Source: Desulfosarcina sp. OttesenSCG-928-A07 (GTDB lineage: Bacteria; Desulfobacterota; Desulfobacteria; Desulfobacterales; Desulfosarcinaceae). From it: a DNA stretch of 64,000 nucleotides. The stretch covers positions 28,887-92,886 of the forward strand of contig JAJDJS010000005.1 in the NCBI GenBank assembly GCA_030267325.1. Reading direction: 5' to 3'. The notes beneath the pieces are model-generated. The model saw only the letters and a program-made list of their open reading frames with translations, did no database searches and had not been told where the DNA came from. Position 1 is the stretch's first letter, and each line of letters starts with the position of its first letter. Positions 51,723 through 61,052 of this stretch are shown here, in pieces. The position numbers and the translations under genes were made by a program.

Positions 51723-52463
51723 ATGTCCGGACATAATAAATGGTCTTCCATCAAACACCGCAAAGGCGCTCAGGATGCCAAGCGGGGGAAGATTTTTACC
51801 AAACTCATCAAGGAAATTACCGTGGCCGCCAGATCTGGAGGCGGCGATGCGGACACCAACCCCCGGTTGCGGGCTGCGGTCAATGCGGCCAAAGCGGAAA
51901 ACATGCCCAAGGACAACATCGAACGGGCCATCAAAAAAGGAACCGGCGAGCTGGAGGGCGTGAGCTACGAAGAAAGTTCCTATGAAGGCTATGGTCCGGG
52001 CGGGGCGGCGGTACTGGTGGAATCCCTGACGGACAACAAAAATCGCACGGTTGCTGAAGTCCGTCATATTTTCAATAAATACGGCGGAAATATGGGAGAA
52101 AACGGCTGTGTGGCCTGGATGTTTGATAAAAAAGGCTACTTTGGCGTGGGGCAAACCGTCACCGAGGAACAGCTCATGGAAGTGGCCTTGGAAGCTGGCG
52201 CTGAAGATGTCCGGGAAACTGATGACGGGTTTGAAATCATCACCGCGCCGGAAGATTTTGAGACGGTGAAACAGGCCCTGGATAATGCTGAAATTGCCTA
52301 CACTGACGAAGAAATCACCATGCTGCCACAAAACATGACGCCCCTTTCCGGTGCCGAGGCCGAGCGGATGATCAAACTGCTCAACGCCATGGAAGACTGC
52401 GATGATGTGCAGCAGGTCTACACCAATGCTGATATTCCGGATGATTTGGTGTCTGACGACTAA
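51723..52463 (+). CDS. YebC/PmpR-family transcriptional regulator or translation factor
   Basis: The 246-residue protein begins [20 protein letters not shown] and has [20 protein letters not shown], the universal YebC start, and a [20 protein letters not shown] stretch. YebC proteins bind DNA, and recent work links the family to relief of ribosome stalling. TTCAAGGAGAAACTTC precedes the ATG. A strong terminator follows 27 bases past the stop. Confidence 0.96.
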   Translation: MSGHNKWSSIKHRKGAQDAKRGKIFTKLIKEITVAARSGGGDADTNPRLRAAVNAAKAENMPKDNIERAIKKGTGELEGVSYEESSYEGYGPGGAAVLVESLTDNKNRTVAEVRHIFNKYGGNMGENGCVAWMFDKKGYFGVGQTVTEEQLMEVALEAGAEDVRETDDGFEIITAPEDFETVKQALDNAEIAYTDEEITMLPQNMTPLSGAEAERMIKLLNAMEDCDDVQQVYTNADIPDDLVSDD

Positions 52464-52490
52464 CAGCGAGTCCGTTTGAACCGCTTCAAC

Positions 52491-52540
52491 ACAAAGGACC
52501 GGCCTTATCCATATGGATGAGGCCGGTCCTTTGTTCTTTA
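52491..52540 (+). terminator. Rho-independent terminator after yebC
   Basis: ACAAAGGACCGGCC (52491-52504) pairs perfectly with GGCCGGTCCTTTGT (52521-52534). The inner bases extend the stem to about 20 bp around a 4-nt loop, and TTCTTT follows. Confidence 0.9.
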
Positions 52541-52699
52541 GGATGCTATATCGTCGGAAGGTTCGTGGGCCGCGCTGATGACGTCTATGCAGGCGGCGGC
52601 AAAAGAATCGCCAGATTCACAGCTTCCCAGCGATAAAAGCGTTCATCATCTGATGTCTTGAAAAATCCATAGAGAAATAAACTTGAGCATTAAAAGACG

Positions 52700-52912
52700 C
52701 TAGTCATCAATGAGCCTGAGGCAGTCCTGGGGCAGACGATGGGTTCCTTTTTTATCCAGACTCACCTCCATCAATGCATCGGGATCGTTAATGGTCGTAT
52801 CCGGGTCGGTGATAATGCCGTGAAGGCCGACAAACCGATCCATGTAGGGGCGCCAGCTTTCGTCCGTGCTGGGCTGATAAACTTTCACCTTTTGACCCCT
52901 TTGAAATACCAT
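52700..52912 (-). CDS. Hypothetical 70-residue protein
   Basis: The small protein begins MVFQRGQKVKVYQPSTDES and contains GLHGIITDPDTTI, a KOW-like beta-barrel pattern. I recognise no named family. ATG at 52912 is chosen over GTG at 52918 because GGAGG lies five bases upstream of it; the GTG overlaps that site. It lies 18 bases after the oxidoreductase stop, so it may be the last gene of that unit. Confidence 0.6.
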   Translation of the reverse strand: MVFQRGQKVKVYQPSTDESWRPYMDRFVGLHGIITDPDTTINDPDALMEVSLDKKGTHRLPQDCLRLIDD

Positions 52913-52930
52913 CCCCACCTCCGCTTTTTG

Positions 52931-55087
52931 TTAAACGGGCAGTGCGTCCACATTGAACCGGGCGGTGGCTTTTCGGGAACAGGCTTCACACCGTATCGTC
53001 GGCTCAATGCTGCTGTTTATGGATTGTACACGATCACGGATGAAATCCAGATATTTTGCGGAGCCAATGGCTTTCCCGCAGGAATGGCAAAAAACCAGTT
53101 TTTGTCGGCTCAGAATCGTACCACACAAAATCAGCAGCCGTTCATCCCCACGGTCTTCGATCCGTATAGCGCCGGTCGGGCAATTGGCTGCGCAGGCGCC
53201 GCAGGCAATACAGCGCTCTTCGGTCAGCAGCAGGTCAGTTTGGGTGGGATGATCAAAATCAAGATATCCCAAGGCCAGGGCGCCTATTCCCATTTTATCG
53301 CGGCAAACCGCAACGCATTGTCCACAGCGGCGGCAGATGTCACACCGAAGACATCTGGACGCTTCTTCACGAACCGCTGCTTCCGTGTAACTCAGTTCCA
53401 CCTGCTGGAAGGTGGTCCGCCGCCGGTCAAGGTTGAGCATGCCTATGGCAGGACGTTTTAATAAAGTTTTCGCACTGGCAGACATTTCCGCGCAGGCTTC
53501 CCGCCCCCGCCTGACTGGGACGGGTGGCATCTGGGGCTGGGGAATGCCCGTAAGATAGCGATGGATCGCTTCGGCTGCACGTTTCCCGCCGCCAATGGCC
53601 TCAATCACTGTAGCCGGGCCGGTGACGTCATCCCCGGCGGAAAATATGCCGGGAATCGATGTTTCCATGGTGACCATGTTGACATCAATGGTTCCCCGCC
53701 GGGTCCAGTTGAGATTGGTCAGCTCTGCCATACAGGACGCATCGACTTTCTGACCAATGGCGCTGATGACCACATCTGCAGGCAGCACATGTTCGCTGCC
53801 CAGCACCGGAACCGGCGACATCCGGTTAGAGCCCGGCTGTTCAACCAGTTGGGCCTGGATGCATTGCAGGCCGGTCACCTGATTGTCGGCTCCCAGGACG
53901 CGTTCGGGAATGGTTAAAAAGGAAAACCGCACGCCTTCTTCTTCTGCCTGCTCCACTTCTTCTTCGTCCGCCGGCATTTCATGCCGGGTCCGGCGATAGG
54001 CAATGGTGACATCCGGACACCCCAATCGAAGACAGGTCCGGGCCGCGTCAATGGCCACATTGCCGCCGCCTACAACCACAACCTGTTTTCCGGGTATGCG
54101 TCGTTCACCCAAGGTGACCTGGCGAAGCAAATCGATGGCGTCGATGATTTGCGGGAAATCCGATTCTCCAGCAATGCCCAATGTATAGGCAGTATGGGCG
54201 CCGATGGCAAAGAAAAAAGCATCGTATCCCTGGGATTTCAGGGCGTCAAGGTTGATGTCAGTACCGAATCGGGTATTAAAGGAAAATGTCACCCCCAGAT
54301 CTTCCAGCATGGCCACTTCCCGGTCAATGACTTCCCGGGGAAGCCGGTACCGGGGAATCCCCACCATGATCATGCCGCCGGCCATGGGAAGCGCCTCAAT
54401 GACATGGACACTGTATCCTTTCAGCGCCAAGTAATATGCGGCGCTCAAGCCCCCCGGGCCTGCACCGATCACACAGATTTTTTTCCCTTTGTCCGCTTCT
54501 TTTTCCGGATTGCGGTAGGTCCCTTGGGATATGGTGCGTTCGGCGGCAAAGGCCTTTATATACTTGATGGAGATGGGGGTATCCATGCGGCCCCGCACGC
54601 ACATGAATTCACACGGCCGCGTGCAGACCAGCCCGCAAACCCAGGGAAAGGGGTTATCCTGCCGGATCACGTCAATGGCTTCTGCGTCCCGGCCCATGCT
54701 AATCAGGGAAAGATAGGTCGGCACATCAATTCCGGCCGGGCATGCGGTCTGACAGGGCGCGGGTGTCAGCCATTCACAGACGCCTGCAGAGCAGTTGTGG
54801 GTTTCAATATGACTCTGAAATACCTCGGCATGGGCCTTTAGCATGTGGTCAAGGGTTTCACCTGGATTCGGCCCACCGGCAAAGACCGGGTCGTCCAGCA
54901 ACGCCTGAACCCTCTGGCGAATCGCCGGCAGATGATCGTCTCCGGCACGGCCCCAGGCAATATCTTCCAGCAGACTGTGAATTTCTTCTGCCATACGTCG
55001 GGTGTGCGGATGGGGAAAGGATCCGATACGAATGGACTTCTCAATAAAATGAACAGATTCCGTTACAGGACACTGAGTGTTGGGCAT
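52931..55087 (-). CDS. GltD-like FAD/NAD(P)H oxidoreductase with extra iron-sulfur domains
   Basis: The 718-residue protein has an N-terminal helical region (about 1-100) resembling NuoE, then a Cys-rich GltD domain with PCQTACPAGIDVPTYL near 112-127 and CGLVCTRPCEFMC near 151-163. FAD binding is at GAGPGGLSAAYYLA near 206-219, and NADPH binding at VVGGGNVAIDAARTC near 350-364. The C-terminus adds CLRCDICRRCGQCVAVC and CIACGACAANCP, two more clusters, then a CHSC pair. It should pass electrons between NAD(P)H and ferredoxin-type partners. The ferredoxin gene at 55380 upstream is the natural partner. The exact reaction is unknown. Confidence 0.82.
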   Translation of the reverse strand: MPNTQCPVTESVHFIEKSIRIGSFPHPHTRRMAEEIHSLLEDIAWGRAGDDHLPAIRQRVQALLDDPVFAGGPNPGETLDHMLKAHAEVFQSHIETHNCSAGVCEWLTPAPCQTACPAGIDVPTYLSLISMGRDAEAIDVIRQDNPFPWVCGLVCTRPCEFMCVRGRMDTPISIKYIKAFAAERTISQGTYRNPEKEADKGKKICVIGAGPGGLSAAYYLALKGYSVHVIEALPMAGGMIMVGIPRYRLPREVIDREVAMLEDLGVTFSFNTRFGTDINLDALKSQGYDAFFFAIGAHTAYTLGIAGESDFPQIIDAIDLLRQVTLGERRIPGKQVVVVGGGNVAIDAARTCLRLGCPDVTIAYRRTRHEMPADEEEVEQAEEEGVRFSFLTIPERVLGADNQVTGLQCIQAQLVEQPGSNRMSPVPVLGSEHVLPADVVISAIGQKVDASCMAELTNLNWTRRGTIDVNMVTMETSIPGIFSAGDDVTGPATVIEAIGGGKRAAEAIHRYLTGIPQPQMPPVPVRRGREACAEMSASAKTLLKRPAIGMLNLDRRRTTFQQVELSYTEAAVREEASRCLRCDICRRCGQCVAVCRDKMGIGALALGYLDFDHPTQTDLLLTEERCIACGACAANCPTGAIRIEDRGDERLLILCGTILSRQKLVFCHSCGKAIGSAKYLDFIRDRVQSINSSIEPTIRCEACSRKATARFNVDALPV

Positions 55088-55379
55088 AACTGACCTTTCG
55101 CGTTTTAACGCTCCCTGACCGGTCTTCTTTCAGGTCGGATGCGAAAAAAACATCCGGCCTGCATCAGAATTCCCCACATTGGAAAAAAGCGCATCGTGAC
55201 AGCACCGTGGGGAATCCTCCGGCTTGGGATACCGGAGGACTTTGGAGGAAGGGAGGAGATCCGTTTGGGTAAACAACACGTATCCGTCGGGAAGACTCCA
55301 TTACGACAGATATTTTTTTGTTATCCGGGCATGTTTTGGGAATTTGAAACCAACCAGATGAAAAACTCGCCCGGAAAAT
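55088..55379. other. Gap between ferredoxin and oxidoreductase genes
   Basis: Just under 300 bp without a supported gene. It contains a 10-bp hairpin with one G-T pair (55132-55141 with 55151-55160) and an A-run loop. Its role is unknown; the T-run sits in the loop, so it is not a typical terminator. Confidence 0.4.
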
Positions 55380-55898
55380 TTAGAAAGCAGTATGCTCCAA
55401 GGAAATAATCGCCTTGGCATAACGATCCCGCCGAATCTGCGTTATTTCTTCAATTTTTTTGCCGAATTTCAGACATTGGGTGGTGCAGGAGGTTACACAT
55501 GCCGGCAAAAGCCCTTCATCCACTCGGTCTTTGCAATAATCACATTTGATCACTTTTCCGGTTTTTGGATTCCATTGGGGTGCGCCCCAGGGACAGGCGG
55601 AAACGCAGGTTTTGCATCCCACACAAAGGTTGCTGTCAACAAAGACAATCCCGTCGCTGCTGCGTTGCTGCATGGCACCGGTGGGGCAGGCCGCCACGCA
55701 CCAGGGATTTTCACAGTGAAAGCAAGGCATGAACACATAGGCGGCTCGGGGGACATCTCCCACCAGGACGGGCCCCACCTGAACGATCTGGCTCAGCCGT
55801 GGTCCGGCGGGCAGGTCTTTGCTGGCTTTGCACTGTACTTCGCAGGAATGGCATCCAATACATTTTCTGGTGTCCTGAAACAGATAATATTCGCTCAT
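55380..55898 (-). CDS. Four-cluster ferredoxin-like electron transfer subunit (DmsB/HydN type)
   Basis: The 172-residue protein begins MSEYYLFQDTRKCIGCHSC and has four cysteine clusters: CIGCHSCEVQC, CFHCENPWCVAAC, CVGCKTCVSAC and CDYCKDR...CVTSC. This is the DmsB/HydN/PhsB pattern for four [4Fe-4S] centres. It should shuttle electrons from a donor to a partner enzyme; the oxidoreductase downstream is the obvious candidate. No molybdopterin catalytic subunit is nearby. The start at 55898 is set by homology and a GAAGGA about 11 bases upstream. Confidence 0.87.
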   Translation of the reverse strand: MSEYYLFQDTRKCIGCHSCEVQCKASKDLPAGPRLSQIVQVGPVLVGDVPRAAYVFMPCFHCENPWCVAACPTGAMQQRSSDGIVFVDSNLCVGCKTCVSACPWGAPQWNPKTGKVIKCDYCKDRVDEGLLPACVTSCTTQCLKFGKKIEEITQIRRDRYAKAIISLEHTAF

Positions 55899-56123
55899 TT
55901 TTTTTTGTCCTTCGTGTATCGGGTGGTAAATATCCAACTGATATAAAAAATATGGCTTCCGGTAAAAAAATAGGGAACGGCCAATGCCGTTTTTTCCAAA
56001 TATCCTGTTGCTGGGGTATACGAAATCAGAACTGTCTGTTTGCGATAGCAATCAAAAAATATGCCAGAAACGTAAATAATCACCTGGCACCCTGTTGCCG
56101 GAAAGCGCCGGCGTACCCCTAAC

Positions 56124-56370
56124 CAGGGAAATCGCTTGAAAATCGTTACGCATTGCAGCTCCTATCCGTCTTCATCCCCGTTCAGGAACGTCGCTCTCAT
56201 GAAGGCGGACGGAGGCCCAGAATATTAAAATGATAATATTCATTTGTATACTGGATTTCCTGTCATCCTCGGGCTTGACGTGAGAATGACGAGGGTTGGC
56301 AAGGTCGCGTTAATAACTGAAAAAAAATTGCTGAGACTGCAGGGTAATTCTGCTTCAAGCGACTGCCCTG
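56124..56370. mobile_element. MITE-like element, copy B
   Basis: The left end CAGGGAAATCGCTTGAA (56124-56140) matches the complement of the right end (56354-56370) in 15 of 17 bases. Both ends and parts of the interior resemble copy A at 11264-11473, for example GTTGG near AAGGTCGC. The centre differs: here it carries a TATACTGGATTTCC palindromic repeat-like core. It encodes no protein. Confidence 0.6.
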
Positions 56371-56935
56371 CACCCGTAACCGCCGATTTTTGGAATGGGT
56401 TTGTATGGCCGGCCTGCTGTGAGACGGCTGGGTTTTACTGTAAAGCCCGCAGTATGCGTGCCGGATCTGAACGCTTGTGCAGCTCTCAATTTACATTATA
56501 TTTACATTTTTTGTTGACAGTGTCGCTTCTTAAAGAAATATAGCAGCTTGAATTTATCATCCAATAATGATCCAGTTTTTATATATGTTTAACAATTTCA
56601 AACGATTATGATATCAATACGCCGCGACCGAATTTCTTGACGACTTTGTGCGCTTCTTTTAATGCACTGCAATATTTATTATTCATTTTTGAAAAAGTAA
56701 ATATATTAAGTATATTCAGAGGGATAAGGTGTATGCAAGAAAATCTTTGCATGAAATTGGCGCCATATGAAAAAGGCGGCAGTGCCTTCACCTGGATAAT
56801 AAATACTGAATATGAAGTAACCATTTGATTTTTTTTGTATTTTTTTATTATTTGGGAAATGGCGTGTTTCTTGCTGAATTTAACCCAAATCGTGCAATAA
56901 AAGCACAAACTTTCTTTTCAAATGGATTTGTCAGT

Positions 56936-57018
56936 TATCGGAGAGGCGTTCCGGGCTCCGATAGGGGAAACGGGCCGGCCTGTGCGTAACAGGTTTTGCG
57001 TCAATGTTGGGACCGGCC
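56936..57018 (+). promoter_or_regulatory. Candidate structured RNA leader of the TSUP gene
   Basis: TATCGGAG (56936-56943) pairs with CTCCGATA (56956-56963) perfectly. Downstream GGCCGG (56973-56978) pairs with CCGGCC (57013-57018), enclosing CCTG/CAGG (56979-56982 with 56990-56993). The segment is GC-rich inside an AT-rich region and lies directly upstream of a carrier gene. It does not match a riboswitch class I know. Confidence 0.35.
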
Positions 57019-57076
57019 GAATATTATATTTTTTTACGGATGAAGTTTTTTAACTTTACGTTCAGGAGGAGAATCA

Positions 57077-58222
57077 ATGAACCACAAATCGATGTTGCTT
57101 ACCGCGTTGCTTGTTTTGTCCATTCTGGCAGCGCCCGTCTTTGTCACTGGTGATCTCGCAATTGCTGCCAGTCTTGAAGAGGCCATTGCTGCCGCACCCG
57201 AAGGCACAGAGCCCGGCCAGATTGACCCTGAGGCACCCAAAGGCTATCTGGGGATTCCCGGCGGTCTGCAGATCAACCCGGTCGTTGCCTTTCTCTGGGC
57301 CGTCTGGGTGGGCTGGGTGTTTTCAACAGTGGGCGCATTCGGCGGCGTGCTGGCCGGCGTTGGGCATATCACAGTGTTCGGGCTGGGCGATTACGCCAAG
57401 GGCTTCAAGGACAGTGCTCCGGAGCTGAACAAGTTTGTGACCGACAGTATCCGCGTGTCCAACCAATGGCTGGTCGGCACCTCCGGTCTGGTGAGCTGTT
57501 TCAACTATTTCAGACAAAAACGCCTTGTGCTGCCGCTGGGCGTGAGTCTGGGTGCAGGCTCCCTCCTGGCCGCTTGGCTGGTCGCCAACACCACCATGGG
57601 AAAACTCAAATTTTCCGATTATCAGGGATACTTCGGACTTATTGTGTTTATCATCGGCGGGTTCATGATTTACGAAATGACCCCCAAGGGCCAGGCCAAG
57701 AAAAAAGCCGGAAAAGAAGCGGTCAAGGCTTTTGAAGCAGCGGTGAAGGAAAAAACTGACCTTTCCGCTCAGGGTGTCAAAACCACCCGGATGAGCCTCA
57801 CCCGGATTGAATTCACCTTTTTCGGACAGAGTTTTGGATTCAACCCCATCTGGGCCTTTGTGGGCGGTCTTCTGATCAGCGCCATTTCCTCCTTTATCGG
57901 TGTGGGCGGCGGCTTTCTGTATGTACCGTTTCTGACCAGCGTTGTGGGCCTGCCCATGTTTGTGGCCGCCGGCACCTCAGCCCTGGCCGTGCTCATCAGC
58001 ATGATCCTGTCCATTTTCAACTTCATGGTCAAGGGCGTCACCGTTCACTGGACCATGATCGGTATTGAACTGATCGGCGTTTTCGTAGGCTCCATGATCG
58101 GTCCCCGGACCGGAAAATACATTCCGGAAAAAGGCCTCAAGTTTTTCTTTATCTTCCTGGCCTGCTATGTGGGGCTGGACTATACGCTGAGAGGATTCTT
58201 CAATTACCGGATCTTCGGCTAA
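57077..58222 (+). CDS. TSUP (TauE/SafE)-family permease with N-terminal signal-like segment
   Basis: The 381-residue protein starts with a hydrophobic segment resembling a signal peptide, then about eight membrane helices. Two TSUP repeats are visible: VGAFGGVLAGVGHITVFGLG near 86-105 and FIGVGGGFLYVPFLTSVVG near 273-291. A charged cytoplasmic loop (KAGKEAVKAFEAAVKEKTD) separates them. It is longer than the carrier at 38905. It probably moves a sulfur oxyanion or organic acid. CAGGAGGA precedes the start. It heads a cassette that includes two small membrane proteins and a two-component system. Confidence 0.85.
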   Translation: MNHKSMLLTALLVLSILAAPVFVTGDLAIAASLEEAIAAAPEGTEPGQIDPEAPKGYLGIPGGLQINPVVAFLWAVWVGWVFSTVGAFGGVLAGVGHITVFGLGDYAKGFKDSAPELNKFVTDSIRVSNQWLVGTSGLVSCFNYFRQKRLVLPLGVSLGAGSLLAAWLVANTTMGKLKFSDYQGYFGLIVFIIGGFMIYEMTPKGQAKKKAGKEAVKAFEAAVKEKTDLSAQGVKTTRMSLTRIEFTFFGQSFGFNPIWAFVGGLLISAISSFIGVGGGFLYVPFLTSVVGLPMFVAAGTSALAVLISMILSIFNFMVKGVTVHWTMIGIELIGVFVGSMIGPRTGKYIPEKGLKFFFIFLACYVGLDYTLRGFFNYRIFG

Positions 58223-58326
58223 GGGTTTGACACGCCTGTAATATCTGGAAAACACCGCGTCCCCGCCGATATCCGAATCTTGCGGCGGGGCGCGGCCTTT
58301 TTCCCGGACCTTCACACGGAACACGC

Positions 58327-58980
58327 ATGAATCTCTTTTCGGATTCAGTTCTCCGACTTCTGGAAATGCCGTTGATTGCCCCTTATCGGTGGGTGGACAA
58401 CCCTGTGGCCGGATTTTTTATCGGGACCATGTGCCTTGCCATGATGACGGTGATGCTGGGAGAGGTGGTTATTTCCATTTCCATTCGCCTCAATCGCAGT
58501 CATCTGAACACGCTCACCCGAAACATCGTGCACCACGAAACGCTCAGCATGCAGGCCTATGCCGAAGGGGACAAAACCAGTTACAAGGCACTGAACCAGG
58601 TTGCCCACGATGCATGGGGAAAACATTTTTTCACCATGGTGGCCTACTCCGCCGGCATGCTCTCGCCGGTTCCCTTTGCCCTGGCTTGGATGCAGCACCG
58701 GTTCCATGATGTCGACTTTATCATGGGATGGCCGCTTCACTTTATTTTTGGCCAAACCGTCAGTTATGTCTTTATTTTTATTCTGCTTTATATCCTGTGC
58801 CGGGTTTTGTTCAAATACCTTCGCCCCTATCTGCCGTATTTCAAAAACGTGCAGAAAATGCTGGATGCTGCCGGCGGCACGGCTTCACCTACCCAGCCGG
58901 TTGCTTCGGGTGCGGGTGCGGATGCGCGGTCGCCTGAAAAAAGCGGCGATGCTTCGGGAACAGAACCCGTAGCCCCCTAA
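58327..58980 (+). CDS. Hypothetical membrane protein (four helices, Ala/Pro-rich tail)
   Basis: The 217-residue protein has hydrophobic segments near 27-53, 102-120 and 133-160. A polar region with possible helix (HLNTLTRNIVHHETLSMQAY) lies between the first two, and a low-complexity tail (TASPTQPVASGAGADARSPE) ends the protein. The layout is faintly like DUF106/EMC3 proteins, but the match is not strong enough to claim. Its position right after the TSUP carrier suggests a partner of that carrier. Confidence 0.6.
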   Translation: MNLFSDSVLRLLEMPLIAPYRWVDNPVAGFFIGTMCLAMMTVMLGEVVISISIRLNRSHLNTLTRNIVHHETLSMQAYAEGDKTSYKALNQVAHDAWGKHFFTMVAYSAGMLSPVPFALAWMQHRFHDVDFIMGWPLHFIFGQTVSYVFIFILLYILCRVLFKYLRPYLPYFKNVQKMLDAAGGTASPTQPVASGAGADARSPEKSGDASGTEPVAP

Positions 58981-59007
58981 TAATCCGACAAATAGCGATT
59001 TTCAGCC

Positions 59008-59538
59008 ATGGCGCCCCTTATCTCCGGCCATATTTCCGGATGGATAAAAGCTCTGTATTCTCGATGCGGTCCGGTGATTTGTGCGGTTGCCGGTGTGTTT
59101 TTTCTGTCCGCTTCACCTGTCTTGGCCACCCAGGGGCACAGTGGTATTGAAGGGGTCTGGGTCCATCAATTCGCCCATCTTTTTTTTCTTTTTTCCATGG
59201 GACTTTTGATTTTTTGGCTCCGTCGGGCCGGACTGGTGAAAAAAACAGCATGGCGGTATATCCAAAACGCCGCGTTTTTCTTCATTATCTGGAATGCTGA
59301 TGCGGCTCTGGTACATTTTCTGGAAGAGCAGCTGATTGCTGTTGAAATGACGATGGTAGGGGGAGGGCAGGTCCGGATTGATCTTCTGCGGGGAAGTGAC
59401 TGGATATCTGTGATCTACTACCTGGGAAAACTGGATCATATTTTCTGCGTCCCCGCCATGATCTGCCTGATGCTGGGCGTGCGCCGGATGCTGGCGGACC
59501 ATCGCCATGAAACCGCGGCAAGGGGGGAGATACCGTGA
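59008..59538 (+). CDS. Hypothetical membrane protein ahead of the histidine kinase
   Basis: The 176-residue protein has a signal-like hydrophobic start (about 20-40, ending VLATQG), a second helix near 53-70, and two further segments near 80-100 and 138-155. HQFAHLFFLFSM and VHFLEEQ are His-bearing membrane stretches that could bind haem or metal, but this is speculative. Its stop overlaps the kinase start (GTGA). It may be a sensory input or transport accessory for the kinase. Confidence 0.6.
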   Translation: MAPLISGHISGWIKALYSRCGPVICAVAGVFFLSASPVLATQGHSGIEGVWVHQFAHLFFLFSMGLLIFWLRRAGLVKKTAWRYIQNAAFFFIIWNADAALVHFLEEQLIAVEMTMVGGGQVRIDLLRGSDWISVIYYLGKLDHIFCVPAMICLMLGVRRMLADHRHETAARGEIP

Positions 59539-61049
59539 TTGCCAGTTTTTCCCCTATCTGGTGGGTGGATGTGGCCGGATCCCTGCTGATGATTATTTTT
59601 GCCTTTATCAGCCTGGGGTACTGCCTTCGTCTCAGACGGTTAGACGCCGCAGATATCGTGATCAATTATCTGTTCTGGGTGTGCGGGGCCCTGTCGGTGT
59701 TTGCAATCTCCCGTTCTGTGGGGCATCTCCTCAAGCAAATGCTGCTTTTGGCCCATCGTGAAGCACTGTGGCTTTCCATCCAACCCATTTCCGGTGCGGT
59801 CAATACCTGCACCTTTATTGTGGTGGCGTCGGTAACGCTTTTTTTTGAACGGAACTGGAAAATTTACGGTACCATTGTAAAGGATCGTCATGAACTGGAA
59901 GTGGCCCATGAAAAACTCCTTTACCTGAACCAGCATCTGGAACAGCTGGCGGAAAACCGCTCTGCCGCCTTGGTGGCCTCTGAACACAAGTATCGCCAGA
60001 TTTTTGAAGTTTCCAAGGACATGATTCTGGTTACCCATACCGACGGACAGATTATCACCATCAATCCGGCGGGTCGGCAGCTCATGAATGAGGGGCAGGA
60101 CAGCCAAACATCTGTTGAGGGTAAAGAATTCCAGCAGTTTTTATCAGGCCCCCAGGACTGGTATGCCATTTCCCGGCAGATCCAAATAAACGGCTCTATT
60201 ATTAACGAAGAACTGGATCTGGCGCTTCGGGACGGAACCCGACGGCGGGTACTCCTGTCAGGCAGTATTGCCAGAACCCTTGCCGAAGAAGCTGCGACCT
60301 TTCATTTTCTGATCAAGGATATCCAGCAGCGGCAACTCATGCAAAAACAGATGGCCCAGGCGGACAAACTGGCTTCCATCGGTGAATTTGCATCCGGAAT
60401 TGCCCATGAAATCAACAACCCTCTGGGCATTATTCTGGGATACACCCAGCTTCTCCTGCGAAGCGAGGACCCCGCGGCAGACCAATACCAGGATCTCAAA
60501 ACCATTGAAAAACATGTCCAGTCCTGCAAGACCATTGTGGAAGATCTTCTCAATTTTGCCCGAACCTCCGCGCCGTCTCGGGAAAAATCCAATATCCATG
60601 CCATCATCACCGATACGATTCGCTTTGTCCGCCATCACGGAAATCCAGATGCCATTCAGATTGAAACAGATTTTTCAACTGACCTGCCTTTCATCCGGAT
60701 GGATGAAAAAAAGATAAAACAGGTCATGATTAATTTACTCACCAATGCCATTCATGCAGTGGGCGATGAGGGCCGGATCCGCATTCTGACCCGACTGACG
60801 CCTTCCGGTGATGCCATTTCCGTTGCGGTTGCCGACACCGGCCACGGGATTCCCAAGGAAAATCTGACCCGTATTTTTGACCCGTTTTTTACCACCAAGC
60901 CCACAGGTAAAGGAACAGGGCTCGGGCTTTCCGTGAGCTACGGCATTATCAAAGGACACGGCGGACAGATACAGGTGGACAGCGAAGTGGACAAGGGATC
61001 GATTTTTACCTTTTTACTGCCTGTTCAGCCGGTGATTTCAGCGAGGTAA
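59535..61049 (+). CDS. PAS-domain membrane sensor histidine kinase
   Basis: The 504-residue protein has three N-terminal membrane helices (about 1-115), a coiled coil, then a PAS domain (about 150-270, [18 protein letters not shown]). HisKA has the phospho-accepting His near 291 in [14 protein letters not shown]. HATPase_c has [17 protein letters not shown] and [12 protein letters not shown]. The start is GTG at 59535, overlapping the previous gene. It should phosphorylate the sigma54 regulator three bases downstream. The signal may be a periplasmic or membrane-carrier state. Confidence 0.92.
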   Translation: MIASFSPIWWVDVAGSLLMIIFAFISLGYCLRLRRLDAADIVINYLFWVCGALSVFAISRSVGHLLKQMLLLAHREALWLSIQPISGAVNTCTFIVVASVTLFFERNWKIYGTIVKDRHELEVAHEKLLYLNQHLEQLAENRSAALVASEHKYRQIFEVSKDMILVTHTDGQIITINPAGRQLMNEGQDSQTSVEGKEFQQFLSGPQDWYAISRQIQINGSIINEELDLALRDGTRRRVLLSGSIARTLAEEAATFHFLIKDIQQRQLMQKQMAQADKLASIGEFASGIAHEINNPLGIILGYTQLLLRSEDPAADQYQDLKTIEKHVQSCKTIVEDLLNFARTSAPSREKSNIHAIITDTIRFVRHHGNPDAIQIETDFSTDLPFIRMDEKKIKQVMINLLTNAIHAVGDEGRIRILTRLTPSGDAISVAVADTGHGIPKENLTRIFDPFFTTKPTGKGTGLGLSVSYGIIKGHGGQIQVDSEVDKGSIFTFLLPVQPVISAR

Positions 61050-61052
61050 ATC

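Larger units (their letters stand above)
55899..57076. other. 1.2-kb gene-free region
   Basis: No protein gene is supported here. The region contains the MITE-like element (56124-56370), a TTGACA box at 56514-56519 with TATAGC about 19 bases later, and an AT-rich segment 56500-56920. A foldable GC-rich leader (56936-57018) precedes the TSUP gene. Small frames at 56606-56908 and 56637-56828 overlap on opposite strands and are unconvincing. Confidence 0.6.

Noticed and set aside
56606..56908. Small AT-rich protein genes in the 1.2-kb gap
   Set aside because: Overlapping frames on opposite strands, atypical composition and no homology suggest chance frames.
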